DNA of 64,000 bases from Schistocerca nitens (taxonomy: Eukaryota > Arthropoda > Insecta > Orthoptera > Acrididae): positions 375,347,348 to 375,411,347 of the forward strand of contig NC_064614.1 in assembly GCF_023898315.1 (NCBI RefSeq), read 5' to 3'. A model generated the notes under the pieces. That model was not told where the DNA came from and ran no database searches. It was given only the letters and a program-made list of their open reading frames with translations. Position 1 is the first letter of the stretch; each line of letters begins with the position of its first letter. Shown piece after piece: positions 32,001 to 44,182 of the stretch. Made by a program: the position numbers and the translations under genes.

Positions 32001-32275
32001 TCTGCAGGAAACTAAACAACCCGTGTTCGACTAAGACCTATTTGAAGCAAAAGACAAGGCTATTCAAGCTGCAGTGTATTGGGCTTCACGTGGGATATGA
32101 AAATCGCTCTGTTTCGCATCCTTAGCGCTTATCATTATATGTTACATACTTTTCTATATTATTGTAGTTAATTTACCTTATAACCATGTATTATTGTATT
32201 ATAACTGCTTCTCTTGCATTGTAATATAATTTTTCTTGTAAAATGGTGATGTCTTGGATACGATAAATAAATCGA
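29049..32275 (+). mobile_element. Nearly complete Jockey-type LINE
   Basis: A plus-strand non-LTR retrotransposon with endonuclease, reverse transcriptase, C-terminal Cys/His segment and a 3' end of GATGTCTTGGATACGATAAA at about 32250-32270. There is no separate gag-like first ORF inside the marked interval, so the 5' end may be truncated or lie in 28700-29048. No TSD was assigned. It is younger than the Jockey-like relic at 3690-7800, having only two visible lesions. Confidence 0.85.
29190..32125 (+). pseudogene. Jockey endonuclease/reverse transcriptase, two lesions
   Basis: The protein starts near ALNIMSIKTEGLSHEKEMLL. Endonuclease landmarks: LLIQETHIG, IYKPSS, GDFNCHGSAWG and TQHQAI. Reverse-transcriptase landmarks: KAAGLYDLRPEQIK, IPKPGK, NFRPISLLCQLYKVLE, FIDLTAAYDTINH (motif A), LPQGSVLAPLLYNIY (motif B), FIYADDTVVA (motif C) and YLGIKLDRALTYKEH. 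A C-terminal CxCGxxxxxxxHLLVC segment follows. One frameshift lies near 30580-30605, between IPKPGK and the NFRPISLL segment, and one stop replaces a codon at about 31907. The catalytic Asp residues are all present. In the family this protein performs target-primed reverse transcription in the nucleus. Confidence 0.88.
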
Positions 32276-32739
32276 TACGCAGATCGTCGAAGTGGCGTCA
32301 AATAAAAAGACTAGCACCACGCTGCCAAACTCCTCTAAAGGGGTCTCCCGATCAAGTATACTATAAGCACAAATCATTCTCATTACTACGAGAAATAAGA
32401 TGAGATGTACTGCCATGCTGCGATGTCTAGTCTCCGTAACAGACAGAGAATTATAGCGAAGACAATGGCGGACTACATCGTTGAACTGGCTGACATCACA
32501 TAAGCGCGATCCAGCATTGCGAAACTACTGAGTTCTTGCTGAGAATGGCAGCTGGATTTTCATTCCAACGATGAATAGATTCATAGTTGTCTACCTGAAC
32601 TATATTTTAGAGAGAAGATACACTAAGCCGTTTCACTACCCCTCCAGAAACAAGGGAATGACTTCGCGCTCCTGAATGGTTGTGAGGAAGGTTCTTCGTA
32701 GCAGTGACGAGTGAAAGAAACTAAGAAGCATTCCATGTA
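32276..32739. other. No recognisable feature
   Basis: About 460 bp between the Jockey LINE and a Penelope relic. No motif identified on either strand. Confidence 0.4.
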
Positions 32740-33600
32740 GGCTTTCACGGCCGGCGTCTTCATCAATAAACACTTCCGGGCTAAGTTGCCGTGGTCGATC
32801 TGTAGAACTTCTTCTCCCTGACGTTTCGTTCTCAACTACGGAGAACATCTTCGGAGGTGAGTCAACGACTGGCCGCTAGGAGCTGGGGCAGCCGCTTATA
32901 TGGATATCGTAGAGGGCACCACCGCACGTCACGTGGCGTCGATGTGCAGCTATCTCTGGCTATTGTCTGTTCTCTCGATTGCAGGCAATCGATTGTCACG
33001 TGATTGATGCGACGTCGACCACCATATCTTATCCAATTTTAATCCTTCTTCTTTACGATTAAAATTGTATTGATGTTTGTGGATTTCAATTGCCTCTCTA
33101 TACATACGCTTATAATAATGCGACGTCCTCGCTAGCACGCTTGTTTCACCAAATTTTATTTCGTGATCTCCATCCTTAAAAACATGTTCCGCTACTGCCG
33201 ATTTGTCGATATGTCCTAAGCGACAGTTTCTTTTGTGCTCCATCAACCGTGTATTGATGCTTCTTTTTTTAGTTCCTATGTAAACCCTGCCACAACTGCA
33301 CGGAATTTTATATACCCCTGGGGTGGCTAGGGGGTGACGAGCATCTTTTGTTGATCTTAGGCATTTACTAATTTTCTTAGTAGGTCTGAAAATGGTCTCT
33401 ACGTGAAACTTGGCTAGTACTTGCGATCCGTGATATTATGGATGAACGGAAGAAATACTTTTCCAGCTGATGGTTGTTGCTGTCTCCTATTTTTAGGCAT
33501 TTTTCTATTTGGGTGAAGTGATCGGTTAATCTCGTTTTTCGTATAACCATTTTTTGCAAAGGCCATTCGTAAATGATTTAGTTCTTCTTGTAAGTAGCCT
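32740..33600 (-). pseudogene. Penelope-like element B, linker and GIY-YIG part
   Basis: On the minus strand: AFAKNGYTKNEINRSL, VFLPFIHNITDR (linker), then GVYKIP-like sequence with an SCGRVYIGT core in changing frames, EHKRNCRLGHIDKSAVAEHV, GDHEIKFGETSVLARTSHYY and REAIEIHKH. These are the hallmarks of the Penelope C-terminal endonuclease. The 3' end carries a hammerhead-like motif at 32817-32857. The catalytic reverse transcriptase is missing. Stops and frame changes make it a relic. Confidence 0.85.
32817..32857 (-). ncRNA. Hammerhead-like RNA motif, Penelope B
   Basis: Minus strand: CCT, CCGAAGA (one mismatch to CUGANGA), T, GTTCTC, 7-nt loop CGTAGTT, GAGAAC, GAAAC, GTC, AGG. The 6-bp stem is perfect and the outer CCT pairs with AGG; adjacent CTC/GAG can extend the outer stem past one bulged A. 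The layout is identical to 10498-10538 with a different stem sequence. Confidence 0.55.
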
Positions 33601-35624
33601 GGTTCACAATGATGGAAACTAAGAAGGTTTGGTTACTCGACGCTTTTTTCTGGGTTCTCGTATCTAGATCGCTCTTCAATGGCTTTCACTGCTAACCTGT
33701 CTCTTCTGGAGGACGCTATGCAGCAGGTATTCCTACGCAAGTAACACTTGTTACGGTTGCTTCTACATACTGGTATCACTTGGAAGCATAACATTCTGCT
33801 TTGGTTTCTCCAATGGGATATCTCGAGATGCCTTCATGTCCTTCCAGACACATCGATATTTCAGGTAAAAATGCGGCGTAGTTCTCTTACGTGGCTGAGA
33901 GCAGGGGAGTAGTGCCCGACATGGAAGGGTCTTAAGCATCACATCTTCCATCCCAAACAGTGCCATATCATATTTTATAAAGTGTCACGTATAATGCTAC
34001 CCATTCGTGGACCACTTTGCTGCGTATTGTATCACCGCCATTCCTATAAAAGTGACAGCATTATTGCAGTTGTCACTGAAGATGCTGGCAGAGTGATCTC
34101 CACGCCCTGGATTCAGGCAGTGTCCACATACTTTCACTGCACGTGGCGCAATTGCCACCCACCTGCCCTGAATGTGGAAGTCTCTCTCCCGAGCGCAGAT
34201 CTGATTAGAATTATGAAGGTTTTTGACAACAGCCTATCTTGGTTAACGTAACTGAGAGAACTGAAAGTAGACTTTTTTCAAAGCATTTAAGGTTTTCAAG
34301 TTCTCTAACCATACGGTTGGGGAGATAAGCGCGCAGGTTTACTGAATGTATGGTTGTCGTGTCATTTGGTTGCATTACGAACACGAGTCACATGTATTAA
34401 CAAGACTTCGATTTTTAAAGGTCTTTTTCGCTATTTATTAGAAGGTACTCGTCTAACCACGGATACCTATGCAGCTAGCCCTATACGCAGACTGTGTGTT
34501 ACGACCGGAATGTCTCATTGTGCATTATGCTTATAGGTTCCTGCCTGATCCACAGGCACCGACAGTCAACCCGTTTCCACAACTCTCTCTTGTAATGAAA
34601 CATACCTCAAACATGGGCAACGAAATCATCTTCACTCCATGGAAAAGTGTGGATGGAATACCTAGGTCTAAAGCCGGTACCCACACTGCTTATTAATGAG
34701 GCAGAAAGTTTTATGCGATATAATCGTGTACGAGGAAGTCTATCTTACTGATTGTAGTTTTACGAGATTATTTCACTAAATTTAAAAAGATCACCATCAA
34801 ATTATACCATTTTATACTAATTATTCTAAAAAGGGGGCAACATTGGGTGCAACACTGTCGCTCGCGTCCTCAAGACCAGCTTACTGTGGGGATTCACTGT
34901 CTTTGATGTTGCGGTGTATGCGATATTGAGGGTACTGCATCCGATGAGACGGTATAAAACTCGTCTGATCTAGTTCTCTCACTGCAGTGCAAGCCATTCT
35001 GTGTATGTACTCAGAAAATAAATCAGCAGAGAACATTCAGGAGCCCCTACTCTATATTCAACATATATTAAAAGTGGGTGCCAGTAAAGGTAAATCGGGG
35101 CAACAAAATACGGCATCAGAAGCCTCTGTAGGAGTAATGCAGCACCAATGATAATAACACATGTATAGTATTTCACTTAATCAACGTTCATTAAACTCCC
35201 TTACGCTACATCAAAACGGAAATGAATGTTACATCTTCTAAGATAACACTGGATGCTGCATCTCTGGCCACGATTACTGGTGATTATGTCGTATAAAGCT
35301 TTTTTAATAGATTTTACTAGCTTTATTGGAAGATGTAATACGTTCACATACCAACGCCTTGGCTGGTTAACACATTTTGCACATAGTTTGCATTAGCAGC
35401 AGCGTTACTCGATCTCGTGCCGCAGGTGTCCTCAGTCATGTCTTTCAGTCTTTCAGGTATTTGGAAGGACGGTACAGCTGCTGTGTCTTGTTGTTCCGAT
35501 ACAGTGATCCGACAGTTCGTACCAACCTCTTGTTCATCAGTGTCAGAGATGAAAAAGTCTTGTATAACTAGCTTGTATAGCCAGTGGGTCTTCAGAGTAA
35601 TGGTACTCTTAGATAATTTTTAAA
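33601..35624. other. No recognisable feature
   Basis: About 2 kb of unannotated DNA. No TIR, TSD-flanked insertion, tRNA-like head, retroelement or transposase motif. Open frames are short and show no domain. Either unique intergenic sequence or repeats too old to recognise. Confidence 0.4.
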
Positions 35625-36766
35625 CACTGATAAGCCAAAACGTTATGAATACTGCCCACCGCGATGCTGGATGCCACCTGCTGACGTTGCGGACACGTGA
35701 CGCGTAACAAAAATATGTAAGCGGAGCAGACACTCTCGAGGGATCACACTAGCGGAGACGTGGGCTGTAAGTGGGGAAGTCTGTAGAGATAAGCGGCTTT
35801 GAGAAAGGGCAGATTATTACTACGCAGAACCTGTGAACGAGTATCTCGAAAACAGAGAAGCTGGTTGAACGTTCACGTACTACTGTCGTGAGCATCCACG
35901 GAAAGAGGTAGAAGGACAGTGAAACTACCACTAGGCGCTAAATATTTGGACGTCCGTGACTCTTAAGAGAAGGTGGGATTCAGAGGCTCCAGTGCTGTGT
36001 AAAGTAGGATACATGGTAATATATGGCATCTCTGCTGAAAGATCGTAATGCTGGTGTACACATAAGTGTTTCGAGGCATACCGTTCATATCGTACACTGT
36101 TGAACATGGAGTTCCGCGGTAGACACCCTCCTCTAGTGTTCACATTTTGACCCAAAGACATCGTCAATTACGATTAAAGTGGGCATGGGACCAGCGGGAT
36201 TCGACTTTCAATCAATGGAAACGTGTCGGCTCTTCGGATGAATCAATTTTTGCTACAGTGGGCCGATAGCCGTCTCCACAAACACAATCATCCAGGAGAA
36301 CGGCGTCTCGAAACGCGCAGCGCTCCACGGACGCAAGCTGGTGGGGGCAGTGTTACGCTGTGGGAGACATTCTCTTCCATGGGACCTGTGACAGTAAAGG
36401 AAGACTGGTTGATACCTGCGAACCATCTGCATCCCTTCCTGCTTGATGCCTTCCCCGACGGCGATGTCATCTTCCAGCAGTATAATTGTCCGTTTGTCGG
36501 AGTCAGAACCGTGCTAAAGTTGTTTGAGGAGCATCTATGGAGCCCATCTGATTTGTTATCGGGTGCCATCACCCCGTACACAGATCAGCGGCCCGTTACT
36601 TACACGAATTACATGACCTGTTCGTAGACATCTGATGCCACATACCTCCACAAACCTACCAACCAACTGTCAGATCCCTGATGCGCAGAATCGGTGTTGT
36701 ATTTCGTTCCAGAGAGGGGCAAACAAGCTATTAAGCAGGTGGTCGTAATGTTTTGCCTCGTCAGTG
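35625..36766 (+). mobile_element. Tc1-like element, family B, decayed
   Basis: Ends CACTGATAAGCCAAAACGTT and, inverted, CACTGACGAGGCAAAACATT. Transposase traces include GFEKGQIITT near 35800, WAWDQRDSTFNQWKR then SSDESIFATVG near 36200, and GGGSVTLWETFSSMGP then DGDVIFQQYNC near 36460. The first catalytic Asp is present (SSDES), but the second is Tyr (FQQYN for FQQDN). The region of the third acidic residue is lost. Same family as the SINE-riddled copy at 47800-49550. Confidence 0.8.
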
Positions 36767-38357
36767 TATTCGTTACTGTATACGTCAGCGTATCTACTCG
36801 TCCGAGCATTGAATATTTGAATATCTGAAACGGGATCAAGAATATCGTGAATCGAACTGAGTTCGTAGCAGTGTTTCGAGATGTTACGTTTCTTTCCGTG
36901 GGGCCGGAAGCACAGTAGTATACGAGAGCGCAACGTACGATATGGCAGTAGCGCCTAATGGTTTAAACGCGACTGCTAGGAGCTCAGCACCGTGGCGTTG
37001 ATGGATGTTCCTTAATATGCATGGTTACTGCCAGCTAGAAAACCTCGCAGAATTTAGGAATGGAATAAATGTCGCAGGCGAATCCCTTTTATTGCCGAGA
37101 GAAACACGATCCGCGTAGCAGGAATATGTAAATCGAGACGCACATTGTGCAAGGAAAGATCGTCGAATAAGAGCGATATACGCCAAGAGTGTGGTCTGCA
37201 TGGAAACGATTAATATTATGCAGATTATAAAGGAATTCTCTGCGTTGCCTTCCGAACTGACTTTAGAGAGGTTTCGTATGAATGTGGCTGTCATTAGCAG
37301 GAAGCTTTGCATTGTCAATGGGGCTCACACAAGAATGAATGCCTTTCACAACAGAAACGTCTCTCAGCAAGTGCTGTGTGATTTATGAAAATGTTTCAAA
37401 TGCGTTCTCCTATGATGTACATCACCCTTTCCGTTTAAATTTGTATCAAAAGCTTTACGAGATTGCGTTCAGTAAATTAAAAGTCGGTGTAAACATCACG
37501 CTAGTAATTCTTTTCCTTTATTATTGCTTCGCTCTTCAGGCAAAAATGTATATATCTCTGAAATGATAAAATCAGACAAACTTTATGATGACTGATAATT
37601 TAAAGCTATAGATAATTGCACATTATGCGGTTAAAGAGAAGTCTGATGAAAACTTAAAAATTTTATCGTTTTCCGTTAGTTAAAATACATAGTAATAACG
37701 ATGCTGAGAAAGATTACGATCATGATGAAGATAAAAAATTGATAGCTGTTTAGGCGCCACGAAAGAAACCGCAAGAGGTAACTGATATTTTTAAATGGGC
37801 TGGAAGGAGAACAAGAGGCTTAACCAGAAACCTTAACACTGCAATTTGTACAGCACACGCGAATGACGCTACTGATAGTGGTGTTTGGACAGGGTGAGGC
37901 TGGAAGTTGCTTCGAGTGCATACCACCCACTTACGACCTCTGTATTAATGTCCTGAAAATATTACACTTGGTTTCATATTTGACCCTTTAATGAACAAGA
38001 ATGCAAGCCAATTACTGTTTATGAAATATGTAGTAAGCAAAGTTTCATGGAGCAACGGAATATGCGAAGGGGGTTTTTGACATGTGTTAAAGGAAACCAA
38101 ATCACAACCAAGATCTTCAACTGTCCTAATACAACCTATAAATGTAAATGCGCCTCCTCCTGTAGAAAAGACATGTGAAATGCAGAGGTGCTGCGTTTTA
38201 TGTGGTCCATTACCTAACGATAAGTAGGTTAAATGCTAAATATCGAAGCATTGATGGCATTAACACGTGTCCTGTAGTTCTCTGCGACTCGGAGCTACAC
38301 TGATTGTGTTAAAAATTACATTCAAAGAAGGAAATGCTTTGTCTGACGATGTCAGTA
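36767..38357. other. No recognisable feature
   Basis: About 1.6 kb of AT-rich DNA without TIRs, tRNA boxes or domain motifs. The reading frames near 37340-37560 are short and AT-driven. Confidence 0.4.
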
Positions 38358-38982
38358 CTGGGTTATTCAAAAAGATTTGAGACATTTACTGCTTCCAAAC
38401 TATAAAAGATAGAAACACAATTCCAACGTTCCTGGGAACAGAAAAGTTCAATTTTTTACGCATTCAATGTGAGTACTACGTGTTTCACGAAAAAATCCAA
38501 ACCGACGGCTCATTTTCTGCCACACTCCAAGTGGCTCGTCTATCGTTGTCGAATTCACAGCTTCAACAATGGGATGTCGCGGACTTTTAAGACTGTCAGG
38601 CATAGGGGGGATAAAAGTGTGGTCCTTTAAGTAGCCCCACAGATAAAAGTGACAAGGTGCCCTGGAATGGTGTCATTCAGGTAACGTCGGACGTGCTTAG
38701 AGACATGAGGCGGGGCACCGTCTTGCATGAAGATGAACTCATTTCAAACATTCCGGTTGAGGAAATAACCAGTTTTGAAGTATATCTAAATAGGTTACTC
38801 CAGTCAAATTTCTCCATGAAGAAGAAAACAGCAGCGCCAATGCGGCCGTGATTGGGACGTCTATCCGAACTGTTCAAAGTCTTAAACTGTTGTCTGTCCA
38901 GGAACGTTGGAATTACAGTGCTACCTTTTGTAATTTGGAAAATGTAAATGTTTTAAACCTGTTTCTTCTTTTTGAATAGCCC
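38358..38982 (-). mobile_element. Mariner-like element with internal deletion
   Basis: The outer ends read GGGTTATTCAAAAAGAT (left) and, inverted, GGGCTATTCAAAAAGAA (right), with TA at 38983-38984. The minus strand holds the C-terminal part of a transposase: QDGAPPHVSKHVRRYLNDT (second catalytic Asp), then FYLWGYLKDHTFIPPMPDSL. The N-terminal half and the block with the third Asp are gone, leaving a 625-bp deletion derivative that could only be moved in trans. Confidence 0.8.
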
Positions 38983-39397
38983 TATACTTTTTCTTCTGCC
39001 GATCATTTGCAGTAAGATGAGCCGGCACACGCTAATAACGTAAACAAATGCTAAGCGAGCACATGTACACTTGAGCATAAGATTGGAAGACTGAGAGATG
39101 ACTTCAAGAGAAAATTGAAATGAACTTCACTTATCATTCAGAAAACGGGCATTATAGGTTTAGAACCGAAGATGCAATTGTACTCCAATGAACTACATAA
39201 ATGTACAGTACCACACAGTCACATAAAAATGATTATGTTCGGAGCGGCGCCCGGCGTTCTCCGCACTTTCGCTCTTTCTCTGTGCTTCTCTGCTATAGAG
39301 TACGCCGCTCCAGTCTGAAGGGACTCTGCATATGTTAATCAGTTTGTTGTGACTCGTCACAAATACACATTTGCAAACCCGAGAATCATGTAATATA

Positions 39398-40111
39398 CAG
39401 AGTGAACATTCAAAAAACGGACAAACTGCAGGTACGGATGCCTGACTGTAAGCGGAGGAAAAAACCTCCTGTGAATATGTGTCCCCAAACGTATCGTTGC
39501 CATGATAGATGGCGCTGACAAACGAAAGTTCCTCTGACCACGTACCTTGTGAGTTGCAGGCTGTGTGATTGACCCAATGTACTGTAATCAGCAGAATGGT
39601 TCGATATTCATGTCGGGGACAAGCCGAGATGGTGTCTGTGCTGGCCAAACAGACGGAAGCGGTTGAGAGGCAGCACGGCTATGCCAAAGCAAGTACCCTC
39701 ACGGATCGAAGCCATAGCACAAAGCATTTCAAGCCCTTTCTGGGGTCAGTATGAAAGGGCCCATGATCACACAAACGCTGAGAACGACCTTGAAATGTTG
39801 TGTGATCTGGCTGGTATCTGTGAGAGTACTTGCTTTGGCGTAGCCATGCTGCCTCTCGACCGTTTTCTCCTGCTTGGCCGTACACAGACACCATCTCGGC
39901 TTGTTTCCAACATGAATACCGCTCCAATCTGCTTATAGTACTTTCAATCAATCACACAAGGAATCACCGGCACGTGGTCAGACGAACTTCGTCAGTGCCA
40001 TCTGCCGTGCCAACGATGTACTTCCCGAAACACGTTCATAGGAACTTTTTGCCTCCTTTTCGAGACAGGAACCCGTCCCTGCACTTTGTCTGTTTTATTA
40101 ATGTTCGCCTG
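39398..40111. mobile_element. Foldback made of two mariner 5' ends, head to head
   Basis: Left arm (39398 to about 39755) and right arm (about 40111 down to 39757) are inverted copies of about 355 bp with almost no spacer. Each starts at an element tip (GTGAACATT, ACAGACAAAGTGCAGGGACG on the right) and runs through a 5' UTR into the transposase N-terminus: RYSCRGQAEMVSV on the plus strand and RYSCWKQAEMVSVYGQAGEN with RSQRLCDHGPF on the minus strand. The latter resembles the N-terminal domain of arthropod mariner-like transposases (VYGxAxGNxREA...LCEHGSF). TA lies at 39396-39397. Divergence between the arms is noticeable, so the structure is not brand-new. Confidence 0.82.
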
Positions 40112-40115
40112 TGTA

Positions 40116-41018
40116 GTTATGCCTACGCACCGCCAGCAAGCAATGCATCCATCACAATTCCTGAACACTTCAGCTTAGAAATGCCTGTCTCAGTGATACA
40201 CAGGACAAAATGGCTCAACTTGACATTCGTCAGCGGCGAGAACGGTATTAAAAGCTTCAGGTAGTAACCACAGCAGGGAGTATCCCCATCCAAATGGCCC
40301 TAACTTGAAGCTCTGACACAAGCAAGTTTATTGGCTGACAAGACTGTGCACAGGTATAGCTTGATGACACGCTCCTTCACTAGCGAACTACAGATACAAC
40401 TTCTCCAGCAGGCAAGAGCAATGACTATATACTCTTTGAGACTTGCGAGCTACTCAAAACTCGAATATACCACTCACAAGTTAGGGCTAGAAATGAAGGA
40501 TACATGTCGGTATGAATTTCATTGTAGGGGAGTGGAAGTTTATAGAATTTATAGTGGAGGGAAGATAGAAAGGAGACTGATCCGAATAAAAAGTAGAATG
40601 TGGGTGTAATGCTACAGCAGGCTACCCAGAATAGTGGTTATAGTATAGAATATTGGGTTCTGGGACCAGCTGCTCCACTTTATTGGGGTCGAAGCTGCTA
40701 CAGGAAGAGGAGGATATGTGGGAACTGGATGACTTAGTATACGAAACTGGTTGGGGAAGACAGGTGTATTGGAAGAGTAACGCAAAGTACAAGTTGCTCT
40801 AGTATTTGAAACGAACTGTGAAAGCTGGGAAGGGTGAAGAATGACGTAACATTCGCATAGAATAGAACGAAAAAGTGTGATATTTTAAGGTAAGGTTAAC
40901 GTGGGAGTATGTAGACCACAGGAGTGGCCTGATATTGCAGTAATTTCCATTGGTTTTCAGTGTTGGCTAATAAGGACTGCGTCCCAGTTTAGTCTCCGAT
41001 GTGCAGTTGGTCTTAACT
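40116..41018. other. No recognisable feature
   Basis: About 900 bp between the foldback and a mariner. No TIR, tRNA box or domain motif. The plus strand is GA-rich around 40500-40800. Confidence 0.4.
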
Positions 41019-41019
41019 A

Positions 41020-42250
41020 CGAGGGTTTCCTAGAAAGAAATGCACCGCATTTTTTTTATCAGCCGAAAACAAAACTGCGAATGCGAAACGTTACGTATGT
41101 ATTATCTGAAGTTTCCTGAGTGAGCGCTCCAAGTTTCCGTCACTTCCGACAGATAGCGTAGCTGCAGGACAGTTTCAAATGGCGTCTGTAGGTGTTGTAC
41201 GTTACAAGCAACGTGTCGTCATTGAATTTCTCACTGCAGAGAAAGGAAGTGTGGGGAATATTCACAAACGCTTGTCGGCAGAAGTATAGTCACTGGGTAA
41301 AGAGGGTGAGGCCATCAGAAGCCGGTTCGGCGGAGATCCACGATTTGCAGAGGTCGTGGAGAGCATCCACGGATGTCTCACCTGACGTGTTGGAGTGAGC
41401 TGACGTTGTCATTCGCGAGGACAGACGCATTGCGACTCGGCAGTTGGCATTGCATCTGTCAATCAGCAAAGGAAGTGTGGATGCAATTATCCCCACTCTT
41501 GGATATTCGAAAGTGTGTGCAAGATGGGTCCCGCTGTCTCTAACGGTGGATCACAAATCGCACTGAAAAAACTTTAGTCTTGATTTGTTGCACCATTTCG
41601 AAGGTGAGGGAGAGGCCTTCTTATCCCGGAGTGTGGCAGGTAATGAAACATGGAATCACCATTTTGAGCTCGAACCAAAACCACAGTCGATGTAATGGAG
41701 CCATTCCTACTCCCCACAGAAGAAAAAAGTCAAAGCAACTGCTTCCACCGACAAGGTCATGATCACCGTGTTCTAGGACTTTGAAGGTCTGATTCTCATT
41801 GATGTGATGCCAAGAGGTGGTACCATTAATTCATAAGCATATGTCAACACATTAACAAAACTCAAGATACGCTTCCGGAGACTTCGGTGCATTGGCAACA
41901 CAAGAGATGTTTTCCTGCGACACGATAACGCTCGACCCCACAGAAGTCTGAGGACTGCTGCAGCCCTTGGACTTGTTTGTCACATTAAAGGATGCCATTC
42001 GTGGAAGAGGACGTGAGGAGCTGAGTCACGCAGTGAAGCACTGACTCCACCACCAACACAAGGATTGGTATCGACAGTGCATACACGTCCTTGTTTCGCG
42101 CTGGAGGAAGACCATATTACGGGATGGAGATTATGTGGAAAAAATAGGGTGTGTAGATAAAACCATTCTTTCGTCTGTGTAATTCTCATTATGTTCAATA
42201 AAGATTTGTTGAAGAAAAAATGCGATGTATTACTTTCTGGGCAACCCTCG
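41020..42250 (+). mobile_element. Mariner element, decayed with internal deletion
   Basis: Ends CGAGGGTTTCCTAGAAAG and, inverted, CGAGGGTTGCCCAGAAAG are typical mariner TIRs; TA precedes the left end (41018-41019). The transposase is in pieces: GVVRYKQRVVIEFLTAEKGS near 41190, then AEVVESIHGC, then VMITVF and GLILIDVMPRGGTINS near 41760-41830, and FRRLRCIGNTRDVFLRHDNA with RPHRSLRTAAA near 41940. The second catalytic Asp (HDNARPH) is kept. The following block with YSPDLAPSD, holding the third Asp, has been deleted: the sequence jumps to EELSHAVKHWLH-like text. Confidence 0.85.
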
Positions 42251-42880
42251 TGCAGGATGCATTAATGAGAGTGATTGATTGACCATAGATGAGAGGCCGA
42301 AATCAGATCGGTGGTGCTGCGAAACAAAGACTTTTCCGTGTATTAAGTTGTAATTTCTAACCGTAGCTCAGTTCGACTGTACGATTTAGATGACACTAGA
42401 TGGATAAATGTGAGAACTGCAATATGTCGTGGGTAACTCGATTTGCATACTGGCAGTGGAAGGGTGGACGGGGGTGGGTGAGCGGGCAGCTGTAAGAATC
42501 CTGCATCCTTTCAAATAGTTCCTGCTGAAACCTTCAGTGCAGATTTTTAAATTTTAAATTTCAACTTTGATTAAATTATTTCTTGAGAATTGACATAACT
42601 AATTTGTGGAAATTCACATTTGTTTGTTCTGCAAACAACACATTTTTATAATCCAAACATGCTATTTCGCTCTCATTAGTGGGCACTTGTTCAGTTTACG
42701 TACGTTGTTTACATTATAATACACAACGATGAGACAAAACTATATGATTGTACCGTGCGGCGGGTATACAGATAATTTATTCGCCCGTTTCTATATAACT
42801 GCCGTAGCAAGTGTCTCTGGCGGTGGGTTGACCGCTGGAGGTCAGCGCCGGTGGTGAGGAGAGAGCTTGGACGGGCCGGT
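42251..42880. other. No recognisable feature
   Basis: About 630 bp. TCTATATAAC near 42792 is a weak TATA-like string on the plus strand, followed by GC-rich direct repeats of GGCGGTGGG/GCCGGTGG type. No gene seen. Confidence 0.35.
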
Positions 42881-42891
42881 GAGAGCAACGT

Positions 42892-43089
42892 TGGTTCAAA
42901 TGGCTCTGAGCACTATGGGACCTAACTGTTGAGGTCATCAGGCCCCTAGAACTCAGAACTACTTAAACCTAACTAACCTAAGGACATCACACACATACAT
43001 GCCCGAGGCAGGATTCGAACCTGCGACCGTAGCGGTCGCGCGGCTCCAGACTGAAGCGCCTAGAACCGCTCGGCCACACCGGCCGGCTA
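42892..43089 (-). mobile_element. SINE family 1, 11-bp TSD
   Basis: Minus-strand copy with class II tRNA-like head, variable-arm hairpin GCGACCGCTACGGTCGC, B-box GGTTCGAATCC and GAGCCATTTGAACC tail. The perfect TSD GAGAGCAACGT lies at 42881-42891 and 43090-43100. Confidence 0.95.
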
Positions 43090-43100
43090 GAGAGCAACGT

Positions 43101-43452
43101 GGAGAGACGGTGTTTGTGGGTTGGAGGAGTGAACTGGGTTGTGCCGAGTAGCTCTGCTGCGCTGTTGTAGTGAACTCGGCTGATGATTACTGGCGGCGGC
43201 AGCCGATGTTTGTACGGCGCTGAGTTGAGGCATGTATACTTCTGATAGTATTCACAGAACCTGTGACACATCTGGCTATATGCAGCCGCACTTGTGGAAG
43301 TGCAAGGCTTACGAGAAACTAGTTTTTGGAAATAAGTAGTTATCAAGCTCGTGGGATTCTCTTGCCTACTACCAGCGTCACAGTAGTGAGGATGGCCTAG
43401 TGTAAATGCATCTGCCAGTGACGTTGTTACCTTGTAATTTACATTGCTTGTA

Positions 43453-43489
<37 letters not shown>

Positions 43490-44178
43490 GTGTGCGTGTG
43501 TATTCTGTGACATATGATTTATGTGCAAGTAGTGCTCATTAACGTGGATGAGTCAGATCTTATTTCTGCTGTAGTTCGTGTGCGGCATCAGTCATTTTTT
43601 GTACGTAACTAAGTTTGAATTTAATTTTGGCCTTGGTAGCGTTTCTTCATTGTCATTGGTTAGTTTTAAGGTTTTTGGTGAGCGTGTCTAACTGTCATTA
43701 TAAGTTTCAGATGACGTTTACATAGTTTTGTCTGAAAGAGCACCAGTCACTGATATGTAAAGATTTATGTACGTGTCGCTGACTGTTAATGGTGAGGCGC
43801 AATTGCAGTGACTGGAAATTTGAGCATGGCTGTGCCTACTGATGTCAATATTTCATTACGAAGGTAATTGTATTCTATTCCTCGTATTTTTTTTAGTTAC
43901 CGTAATTTTTATGTGCAGTAGCACACTAGTAACTTAAAAGGAGTCAGATGCAGCTAGGTGTCTCCCTCGCATAGCGTCGTTATGTCTTGTCACTGGTGTT
44001 GATAGCTATAGCTCAAATACTTACGTATCGGCCTTTTTGAAAGTTAGATCTAGTTGACCCGTGACTAATTTAATTGCTTTGGATAACGTCATCTTGTTTT
44101 AAGGCTAACTGATATCATGTCAGCAGTAGGTGTTGTTGCCGCCATAGGTTTAAAGTTTTGCCTTGGTCCAAATCTGTT
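43101..44178. other. Unannotated stretch with a TG microsatellite
   Basis: A (TG)n run with two TGCG interruptions occupies about 43452-43502. The rest is AT-rich with no recognisable gene or repeat boundary. Confidence 0.6.
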
Positions 44179-44182
44179 ACCT

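Noticed and set aside
43452-43502. TG-repeat as a regulatory Z-DNA element
   Set aside because: An ordinary dinucleotide microsatellite; no adjacent gene supports a regulatory role.
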